Assembly: GCA_030690875.1 (NCBI GenBank)
Contig: JAUYFP010000108.1
Coordinates: 1 to 12,281, forward strand
Source of the DNA: a bacterium
Lineage (GTDB): Bacteria; Patescibacteriota; Patescibacteriia; UBA1558; GWA2-36-10
Direction: 5' to 3'
Length of the DNA: 12,281 nt
Shown: in pieces, positions 8,563 through 12,281 of the stretch
Layout of the letters: the number at the start of each line of letters is the position of its first letter
Numbering within the stretch: position 1 is the stretch's first letter
The notes under the pieces: generated by a model
The model's input: the letters and a program-made list of their open reading frames with translations, nothing else
What the model was told of the DNA's origin: nothing
Databases searched by the model: none
Program-made: the position numbers and the translations under genes

Positions 8563-9630
8563 TTATTTTTTTACTTTTTTATTCTTAATCAAAACTCTAA
8601 AATACGTTGATTTTCCACCTATCTCCGTCATGTGAAGGTGGTTTTTTACTGCATTGTCATTCAGACCGGCGACATCTAGTACTGTGTACCGATTTAATCC
8701 ATCAACAATTTCAAACTGTCTGGGATTGTATTTATGTAAAAAAGTTATAGGTACTCCCATCACACCAGTATAATCCATAGGGATTTGTTCTGTCCTATCT
8801 ACATTTATAGCATTGTAGTTATCAAAGTTAGAATATTCTTTCTTAGTATATTTTTTGTACAAAACCAATTCTTCACTTCGTTTCGGTACATCAAGGTTGG
8901 TAAACCAAACTACGCTTTTTGGGAAAGCATACTTTTTACCGTCAATAATTTTGTAATAGCTTTCATAGTGATCTGGAATTTGAAATAAAATATTTTTACC
9001 ATTTAAACTTTGTCCGAGCCACATTTTATTTTCTTTAATCAATTTAAAGATTTCTTTATAAGTAATCGCATTTTGATTACCCATAATTAAGAACTTTTTC
9101 TTGTGCTTTACGAGTTGAGCAACATATTCGCGGAATAAAGAAAACGGGGGGTTGGTTATGACTATATCGGATTGCTTGAGTAATTCGATGCATTCGTCGC
9201 TCCGAAAGTCACCACTACCCCGCAGAGGGGTTGCGGTGTTTTTGTCGTGTTTGAGCAAATACTTAACATCATCAAGGTTTATCGCTCCATCTTTGTCTGT
9301 ATCCGGCACTTCTTTGATTTCAATTTTGAGCGGTTGCTTGCCCTTTGACCCAGCCACTTGAAATAGTGGTAATTGGCCTCCAACGATCGGTGAACCGCTG
9401 TAACTCGTGGTGATGAGCTTCTTTAATCCAAGAGCATTAAAGTTGGATGCAAAGTATTTAAAAAAGTTGCTCTCGTATGGATCATCGCAATTACAATAAA
9501 CAACCTTGCCCCGAAACTGTTCTTTATAATGTTTTAGTTCTTTTTCAATATCAATAAGCTGAGTATAAAACTCGTCTTTTTTGGCTTTGCTTGCATTGCG
9601 CAAATTTTTGTTTAAAGATTTCTTTTCCAT
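8563..9630 (-). CDS. EcoRI-family adenine-specific DNA methyltransferase
   Basis: A 355-residue protein that closely resembles M.EcoRI as I remember its sequence. Shared blocks include KKDEFYTQ (18-24), VVYCNCDDP (43-51) followed by SNFFKYF, GDFRS (140-144), the catalytic motif TNPPFSLF (159-166), MGVPITFLHK (291-300) and a C-terminal FRVLIKNK. The family transfers a methyl group from S-adenosylmethionine to adenine N6; M.EcoRI acts on GAATTC, but target specificity here is a prediction. Compared with M.EcoRI, extra residues lie at about 108-135 and include DTDKDGAINLDD, which looks like an EF-hand or dockerin calcium loop. There is also an insert near 308-335. It follows abiEii by 4 nt and precedes the HNH gene by 1 nt. 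No EcoRI-like endonuclease is present, so the DUF262-HNH protein is the likely partner. Confidence 0.93.
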   Translation of the reverse strand: MEKKSLNKNLRNASKAKKDEFYTQLIDIEKELKHYKEQFRGKVVYCNCDDPYESNFFKYFASNFNALGLKKLITTSYSGSPIVGGQLPLFQVAGSKGKQPLKIEIKEVPDTDKDGAINLDDVKYLLKHDKNTATPLRGSGDFRSDECIELLKQSDIVITNPPFSLFREYVAQLVKHKKKFLIMGNQNAITYKEIFKLIKENKMWLGQSLNGKNILFQIPDHYESYYKIIDGKKYAFPKSVVWFTNLDVPKRSEELVLYKKYTKKEYSNFDNYNAINVDRTEQIPMDYTGVMGVPITFLHKYNPRQFEIVDGLNRYTVLDVAGLNDNAVKNHLHMTEIGGKSTYFRVLIKNKKVKK

Positions 9631-9634
9631 AACT

Positions 9635-10330
9635 TTATTTTTCGCTCTCTGCTCGGGCTTTTAATAAAAATATAGTTTCGGACTTCAATTTTGCCCGGCT
9701 CCAATCTTTGTGCGGTTCGGTCAAAAAGTCGCCCAGGCCGTCCAAAATATGCCTGTTGTCCAGCTGTTCCAATTGCTCGGCTGTTAATTGTAAAACCTCT
9801 TTAAATGTTTTACCGGAACGCTGCTCAACGATTTCTTTATTGATAGGCCAGTGGTTTTCCAAGAAAAACCAAACATCATAAACATCACGGCTCGTCTTGC
9901 CTATCCTCTCGTGCATGGCCATTAGCTTATGAGCAAACATATCTTCCTGAACCATTACCAACATTGATATGCCAAGCAATGTTTTAAGATCATATTTTGA
10001 TCCGAACTGCCTTCGGTTAACTTCAACTTTTATCCTTTGCGCGCCGGGCGCATACGAAAGAACATTCAATAGGTTGAATTTCTTAATTCTGGAGTCAGCA
10101 ACGGTTCCATAGCTAGTGATTATTTTTTGAATCTTCTCAAACACCTCAGCTTCTTTTTCTTCGTTTAATAAATCAAAATCCAAATCAACCGAATCACGAG
10201 TCAAGCCATAGAACAACAAAGCAGCCGTTCCACCCTTGAATCCCAAATGAGGCGCAATCGAAGTATTAGAATAAATATCCTTTAAAATCTGCAATAAAAT
10301 ATTTTTGTGTTTTGAGTAATCTAATTTCAT
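9635..10330 (-). CDS. abiEii: AbiEii-family nucleotidyltransferase toxin
   Basis: A 231-residue member of the AbiEii/AbiGii family (DUF1814-type nucleotidyltransferases), the toxin half of type IV AbiE systems. The nucleotidyltransferase motif is complete: GFKGGTAALLFYGLTR at 30-45, then DSVDLDFD (46-53) with acidic residues Asp49 and Asp51. Downstream family motifs are EDMFAHKLMA (129-138) and TSRDVYD (146-152). AbiEii toxins act on RNA: MenT3, a related enzyme, adds nucleotides to tRNA acceptor ends, though the target here is unknown. The start codon overlaps the abiEi stop by 4 nt (ATGA), the usual antitoxin-toxin arrangement. All key residues appear present, so an active toxin is plausible. 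Confidence 0.93.
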   Translation of the reverse strand: MKLDYSKHKNILLQILKDIYSNTSIAPHLGFKGGTAALLFYGLTRDSVDLDFDLLNEEKEAEVFEKIQKIITSYGTVADSRIKKFNLLNVLSYAPGAQRIKVEVNRRQFGSKYDLKTLLGISMLVMVQEDMFAHKLMAMHERIGKTSRDVYDVWFFLENHWPINKEIVEQRSGKTFKEVLQLTAEQLEQLDNRHILDGLGDFLTEPHKDWSRAKLKSETIFLLKARAESEK

Positions 10331-10944
10331 GTGTTTTCTGGTTTTATTGATTGATCGCTTTTGTAGTGATCAAAATATTGCTTAACTTTCTTTTCCATGC
10401 GCTTATTGTTGTAGATTGGTAAAATCTCAAACACCTTGCCCCAATCCAAAGCGTTCAAATTATCAAAATGATAATCTTTGCTTACATAGACTCTGTCCAA
10501 GAACGCACGCTCTTTCGTAGCTGTAGCAATTCCGTCCGCGTGCTCAATACCAGCCGTGTTGCTTAACACATAATCCTTCATTCGAATAAATGAGATTTTC
10601 TGATCATCAGCTTCAATATCACGGGTCACATACGAAGCAACAAAAATGTTGCTGTAAAACTGAAAATTAATTCCAGCCCTTGTCAAAATAGTTTCGAAGC
10701 TTATATAAGATGGGGTATAAATACGCGTTGCCAATTCAAAACGGTTATAATTTTTATCCTTAGTATAAATACCTCTGTGAACCCTTATTAATTTGCCTGT
10801 TTTTACGTAATTGTTTAATCTGACCCTAACAGCGTTTTTAGCTTCTTCGCCCCACAACAAAGCAACGTCTTTAACCGAAAAGACGGTTTTAGTGGATCTC
10901 AATAAAACATCTATGAATTGGCCTTTTGTTGGTTTATTATCCAT
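10327..10944 (-). CDS. abiEi: AbiEi-family antitoxin and transcriptional repressor
   Basis: A 205-residue protein with an N-terminal winged helix-turn-helix (about residues 16-60, ending LIRVHRGIYTK). The AbiEi C-terminal region follows, with RIYTPSYISFETIL (74-87) and ATKERAFLDRVY (142-153), which correspond to the conserved SPSYIS and EKALLD-type blocks of the family. AbiEi proteins neutralise AbiEii and repress their own promoter by binding inverted repeats. This is the first gene of the five-gene minus-strand operon, and the promoter upstream has a palindrome over its -10 box, so it may control the restriction-modification genes as well as the toxin (inference). No Shine-Dalgarno precedes the ATG. 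Confidence 0.9.
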   Translation of the reverse strand: MDNKPTKGQFIDVLLRSTKTVFSVKDVALLWGEEAKNAVRVRLNNYVKTGKLIRVHRGIYTKDKNYNRFELATRIYTPSYISFETILTRAGINFQFYSNIFVASYVTRDIEADDQKISFIRMKDYVLSNTAGIEHADGIATATKERAFLDRVYVSKDYHFDNLNALDWGKVFEILPIYNNKRMEKKVKQYFDHYKSDQSIKPENT

Positions 10945-10985
10945 AATCTTGACTGTTAGTTATATTTAACCTAAGGTCCAGTTAA

Positions 10986-11000
10986 ATTATATGATATAAT
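10986..11000. promoter_or_regulatory. Palindrome over the -10 box, candidate AbiEi operator
   Basis: ATTATAT-G-ATATAAT is a perfect inverted repeat with 7-bp arms around one base, and it covers the -10 box. AbiEi proteins are known to bind inverted repeats in their own promoters, so this is a reasonable operator candidate. AT-rich palindromes also arise by chance in this kind of sequence. Confidence 0.4.
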
Positions 11001-11014
11001 CAATAACAAAGCAA
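10986..11014 (-). promoter_or_regulatory. Promoter of the abiE/restriction operon
   Basis: On the minus strand, TTGCTT (11009-11014) and TATAAT (10986-10991) are separated by 17 nt. The -10 box matches the sigma-70-type consensus at all six positions; the -35 matches at three. The start point would lie near 10979, leaving a leader of about 35 nt before the AbiEi ATG. Confidence 0.6.
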
Positions 11015-11121
11015 GAGTCTGAGGAATAGAGCAAAAGCTAATTCAATCACTGTCTTATAATATAATAAGGTCTAAATAATTATAAAAAAATACCAACAGA
11101 TCCCTACTAATTTCAAATCAG

Positions 11122-11164
11122 CAAAAAAGATGAAATTATTTACCTCATCTCTTTTGTTGGCTCC
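11122..11164 (+). repeat. Dispersed repeat, module L, copy 2 (right flank of the defence operon)
   Basis: Identical at 43 of 43 positions to 5516-5558 and in the same orientation. It includes the AGATGA/TCATCT hairpin followed on the minus strand by six T. Its last 8 nt (TTGGCTCC) are shared with module R copy 2, so at this site the two modules form one continuous 100-nt unit. Confidence 0.85.
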
Positions 11165-11221
11165 GCCCCGCTCGAGTGAATCACTAAAATCTCTCGCGGG
11201 ACGTCGCAGTAAAAATAAAAA
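11157..11221 (+). repeat. Dispersed repeat, module R, copy 2
   Basis: Matches 3402-3466 at 63 of 65 positions. The change at 11179 (A for G at 3424) still permits pairing in the inner hairpin on the plus strand (A-U instead of G-U). On the minus strand the module ends in CGGAGCCA, the same eight bases as the 3' end of the nearby tRNA-Asn, which may be coincidence or shared origin. Confidence 0.85.
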
Positions 11222-11250
11222 TACCAACTTCTGTTGGTATTTTTATTTTT
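11211..11250. terminator. Strong bidirectional intrinsic terminator
   Basis: A perfect inverted repeat of 18 bp (11211-11228 and 11233-11250) around the 4-nt loop TTCT. The core is ATACCAAC/GTTGGTAT, flanked by A-rich then T-rich arms, so either strand ends in a T-rich tract. It lies downstream of tRNA-Asn on the minus strand and would insulate the tRNA cluster from the defence operon. Confidence 0.75.
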
Positions 11251-11269
11251 GGCTCCGGGAGGGGGATTC
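11247..11269 (-). repeat. Partial copy of the tRNA-Asn 3' end
   Basis: Twenty-three nt (11247-11269) are identical to 11312-11334, the acceptor 3' strand, CCA and part of the T arm of tRNA-Asn. Beyond this, weaker similarity continues for about 12 nt into the T arm with a 2-nt deletion. It could be a tRNA remnant or a scar of an attachment site. Confidence 0.75.
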
Positions 11270-11301
11270 TCCCACACTCAAAATAATTTTTCTTAATTTA
11301 A

Positions 11302-11406
11302 AAATCCCCCATTTTGGCTCCGGGAGGGGGATTCGAACCCACGACCAATTGATTAACAGTCAACTGCTCTACCACTGAGCTATCCCGGACCCAAAATGGG
11401 GGATTT
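11302..11406 (-). promoter_or_regulatory. Inverted repeat flanking tRNA-Asn (extended acceptor stem)
   Basis: The 16-nt arms 11302-11317 and 11391-11406 are perfectly complementary and flank the tRNA. With the 7-bp acceptor stem and one G-G mismatch at the discriminator, they would make a 24-position stem that includes the encoded CCA. On the minus strand the distal arm is followed by a T-rich tract (GGGGGATTTTTA), so the structure may act as terminator or processing stem. Confidence 0.7.
11315..11389 (-). tRNA. tRNA-Asn (GTT)
   Basis: A 75-nt gene with an encoded CCA. The acceptor is TCCGGGA/TCCCGGA, D stem GCTC/GAGC, anticodon loop CTGTTAA with anticodon GTT, and T loop TTCGAAT. The T stem GTGGG/CCCCC contains one T-C mismatch at positions 50-64, and the anticodon stem opens with a G-U pair. 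The discriminator is G. All invariant features are present and the gene looks functional. Confidence 0.93.
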
Positions 11407-11407
11407 A

Positions 11408-11413
11408 ATTATA
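11408..11413 (-). promoter_or_regulatory. Candidate -10 box for tRNA-Asn
   Basis: TATAAT on the minus strand, 18 nt before the mature 5' end. Transcription would start near 11401, within the base of the flanking inverted repeat. No good -35 is visible; that position is occupied by the tRNA fragment and palindrome. Confidence 0.4.
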
Positions 11414-11429
11414 TATTGTTAATGGAACT

Positions 11430-11475
11430 CTGCTCCCTGCCTGCCGGCAGGCAGGTACCACTGAGCTATCCCGGA
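11430..11475 (-). pseudogene. tRNA-Asn 5' fragment interrupted by a palindrome
   Basis: Bases 11456-11475 equal the first 20 nt of tRNA-Asn, and 11430-11435 continue the tRNA sequence (GAGCAG on the minus strand). A 20-bp palindrome separates them. The similarity then stops, so this is a truncated copy upstream of the intact gene. Its 5' bases also supply the last codons and stop of the GIY-YIG gene. Confidence 0.8.
11436..11455. repeat. 20-bp GC palindrome inside a tRNA-Asn fragment
   Basis: CCTGCCTGCCGGCAGGCAGG, a perfect 10+10 palindrome, inserted between GGTA and GAGCAG of the tRNA fragment (minus-strand reading). An identical copy lies at 12199-12218 in a fragment of a different tRNA, at the same junction. 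No target duplication is seen. Confidence 0.88.
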
Positions 11476-11729
11476 AAATTTTTAAAATTTTTTATTAACT
11501 TTTCTTTTTCTACTTTGCTTAAATTTTTTATTTGGGCTTCTCGCTGTAAAACCTTTCTTAAAGAAGCAAATTTCTCCCAATATACTATTTGGACAGGCCG
11601 GCGATATTTAGTATATTTTGCGCCTTGACCGCTATTATGTTTAGACTCTCTATTTTTTAAATTTATAGTGTAACCAGTATAGATGGTTTTATCAGCGCAA
11701 CGCGCTAAATATAAATAATACTTTTTCAT
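11466..11729 (-). CDS. GIY-YIG nuclease-like protein (UPF0213/YhbQ type)
   Basis: An 87-residue single-domain GIY-YIG protein. The first motif is YLY at 5-7 and the second YTG at 17-19. The expected catalytic Arg is R27, followed by H31-N32, and the metal-binding Glu is E64 in QREAQIK. Length and layout fit the small YhbQ/UPF0213 group, whose cellular role is unclear; related domains occur in homing endonucleases and repair nucleases. It is one of few genes here with a Shine-Dalgarno (AAGGGAG, 5 nt before the ATG). The last three codons and the TAG stop (FPG, stop) are formed by the first bases of a tRNA-Asn fragment, so the original C-terminus may have been replaced. It lies between tRNA-Met and tRNA-Asn on the same strand. 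Confidence 0.85.
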   Translation of the reverse strand: MKKYYLYLARCADKTIYTGYTINLKNRESKHNSGQGAKYTKYRRPVQIVYWEKFASLRKVLQREAQIKNLSKVEKEKLIKNFKNFPG

Positions 11730-11889
11730 CTGGTCTCCCTTATTATAACTCTAATACCATTCGACTTCGTCCATTCGGCCTCGAGCTCAGGGCATCCTCC
11801 TCGTTTACTTATCAATAACGGTTGAAAGATCGAACGAAGTGAGATACTGAAACCACGAGTGAGGAGGAGTAAAACGACGACGAGTCGAG
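11730..11889. other. Spacer between tRNA-Met and the GIY-YIG gene
   Basis: A GC-richer spacer with many short CGAG, CGAAG and GAGGAGG words. CGAATGG occurs twice as a direct repeat on the minus strand (about 11758-11779). Some words recur in inverse orientation (CCTCCTCG near 11796, GAGGAGGAG near 11861), so partial folding is possible. No gene is supported; the frame crossing it begins inside tRNA-Met. Confidence 0.5.
11735..11741 (-). promoter_or_regulatory. Shine-Dalgarno of the GIY-YIG gene
   Basis: AAGGGAG, 5 nt before the ATG. Most other genes in the window have no comparable site. A TATAAT directly upstream (11742-11747) is too close to serve as the -10 box without removing this site from the mRNA. 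Confidence 0.6.
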
Positions 11890-11967
11890 TGGTAGCAGGG
11901 GTGGGGATCGAACCCACGACCTCAGGCTTATGAGTCCTACGCTCTAACCAAACTGAGCTACCCTGCC
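11890..11967 (-). tRNA. tRNA-Met (CAT), elongator type
   Basis: A 78-nt gene with encoded CCA. The acceptor is GGCAGGG/CCCTGCT with a G1-U72 wobble, D arm GCTC/GAGC with a 10-nt loop, anticodon loop CTCATAA, T arm GTGGG/CCCAC. The anticodon stem has an A-G mismatch at 31-39. The paired position 1-72 separates it from the initiator. A CAT anticodon could also be tRNA-Ile2, which is modified to lysidine; I favour elongator Met from overall sequence but cannot exclude Ile2. Confidence 0.9.
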
Positions 11968-11984
11968 CTGTCTTAATTGCGCAA

Positions 11985-12013
11985 CTATTTAATTATATAA
12001 TAGTATAATTGAT
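11985..12013 (-). repeat. AT-rich block upstream of tRNA-Met, shared with 12251-12277
   Basis: TTAATTATATAATAGTATAA recurs near 12251 with one change in that stretch. Both copies lie upstream of tRNA sequence (tRNA-Met and the fMet fragment) on the minus strand and hold TATACT and TATAAT-like boxes, so they may be related promoters. No convincing -35 is seen. Confidence 0.4.
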
Positions 12014-12070
12014 ACACCTATTTAACTTTAATTAATAATTACACAATTACTCTATTATGCTATTAATTTT

Positions 12071-12146
12071 TGGTAGCGGGGGTCGGACTCGAACCGACGA
12101 CCTCCAGGTTATGGGCCTGGCGAGCTGCCAACTGCTCTACCCCGCG
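12071..12146 (-). tRNA. Initiator tRNA-fMet (CAT)
   Basis: A 76-nt gene with encoded CCA. C1 faces U72, the unpaired first position that marks bacterial initiators and permits formylation. The body closely follows bacterial fMet (CGCGGGG start, GAGC/GCTC D stem, GTCGG/CCGAC T stem). The anticodon stem is CCAGG/CCTGG, so only two of the usual three G-C pairs next to the loop are present; the third is A-U. Confidence 0.93.
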
Positions 12147-12190
12147 TCGTAAATATAATATTATTTTTCTGTTTTAAATAACTATCAACT

Positions 12191-12233
12191 AACTGCTCCC
12201 TGCCTGCCGGCAGGCAGGTACCCCGCGTCGTAA
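12191..12233 (-). pseudogene. tRNA-fMet 5' fragment interrupted by a palindrome
   Basis: Bases 12219-12233 equal 12138-12152 (the 5' end of tRNA-fMet plus six flanking bases), and 12191-12198 equal 12130-12137. The two parts are contiguous in the intact gene but separated here by the 20-bp palindrome. It lies 44 nt upstream of the intact tRNA-fMet in the direction of transcription. Confidence 0.8.
12199..12218. repeat. 20-bp GC palindrome inside a tRNA-fMet fragment
   Basis: Identical to the palindrome at 11436-11455 and placed at the same junction, GGTA before and GAGCAG after, on the minus strand. Confidence 0.88.
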
Positions 12234-12281
12234 TAAAATATTTAATAACCGCTTAATTGTATAATAGTATAACTAATGTGT

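Larger units (their letters stand above)
10945..11314. other. Intergenic region (370 nt) rich in repeats and hairpins
   Basis: No gene is supported here. From left to right it holds the abiE promoter and palindrome, an AT-rich stretch (11041-11121) with CTTAT/ATAAG arms near 11054-11069, the composite repeat (modules L and R, 11122-11221), an 18-bp perfect hairpin (11211-11250), and a degenerate copy of the tRNA-Asn 3' end (11247-11269). It separates the defence operon from the tRNA cluster. Confidence 0.8.

Noticed and set aside
5516..11221. CRISPR array
   Set aside because: The repeats are few, kilobases apart and of unequal type; no regular repeat-spacer pattern exists anywhere in the window.
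11130..11378. 82-codon plus-strand reading frame
   Set aside because: It runs through the L/R repeat, the 18-bp terminator and antisense to tRNA-Asn; no protein-like pattern or start signal.
11416..11628. 70-codon plus-strand reading frame
   Set aside because: It is formed by the palindrome, a tRNA fragment and the antisense of the GIY-YIG gene.
11807..11816. Minus-strand GAGGAGG followed at once by ATG in the spacer near 11794-11806
   Set aside because: The site touches the ATG with no spacing, and the frame stops after two codons.
11726..11917. 63-codon minus-strand reading frame starting in tRNA-Met
   Set aside because: It begins inside the tRNA, and its first residues (GSIPTPAT) are what translated tRNA 3' ends typically give; the rest is low-complexity spacer.
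3379..12281. Insertion sequence or integron
   Set aside because: No transposase or integrase gene is present, and the repeats are direct rather than terminal inverted repeats.

Overview
The window looks like a chromosomal piece from a Candidate Phyla Radiation bacterium (Patescibacteria, Parcubacteria-like). This is inferred from AT-rich coding sequence, starts that mostly lack a Shine-Dalgarno, a subtilase with an N-terminal repeat typical of this group's exported proteins, a small GIY-YIG protein beside tRNAs, and the GC-rich palindrome CCTGCCTGCCGGCAGGCAGG in tRNA spacers. TGA is used as a stop (for example by the AbiEi gene), so the standard bacterial code fits.

Left part (1-3378, plus strand): a three-gene cluster with a CobT-type VWA protein (5' end outside the window), a 148-residue protein of unknown function, and a CobS/midasin-type AAA+ ATPase. 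VWA plus MoxR/CobS-type ATPase pairs usually remodel or load metal into other proteins. Next (3517-5511, plus strand) is a secreted subtilisin-family protease.

Middle part (5650-10944, minus strand): a tightly packed five-gene operon that reads as a defence island. In transcription order it encodes AbiEi (antitoxin/repressor), AbiEii (nucleotidyltransferase toxin), an EcoRI-family adenine methyltransferase, a DUF262 (GmrSD/SspE-like) protein fused to an HNH nuclease, and a 587-residue membrane-anchored protein of unknown function. Junctions are a 4-nt overlap, then gaps of 4, 1 and 38 nt. A promoter with a palindrome over its -10 box lies just upstream of AbiEi. Perfect 43-bp direct repeats lie outside both ends of the operon.

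Right part (10945-12281): a non-coding block of repeats and hairpins, then minus-strand genes for tRNA-Asn(GTT), a GIY-YIG protein, tRNA-Met(CAT) and initiator tRNA-fMet(CAT). Partial copies of tRNA-Asn and tRNA-fMet sit next to the intact genes. Both 5' copies are interrupted by the same 20-bp palindrome at the same sequence junction. tRNA-Asn is flanked by a 16-bp inverted repeat that would extend its acceptor stem.

Most notable for follow-up are the AbiE/methyltransferase/DUF262-HNH/membrane-protein operon as one possible defence system, the repeats that bound it, and the palindrome insertions in tRNA copies.
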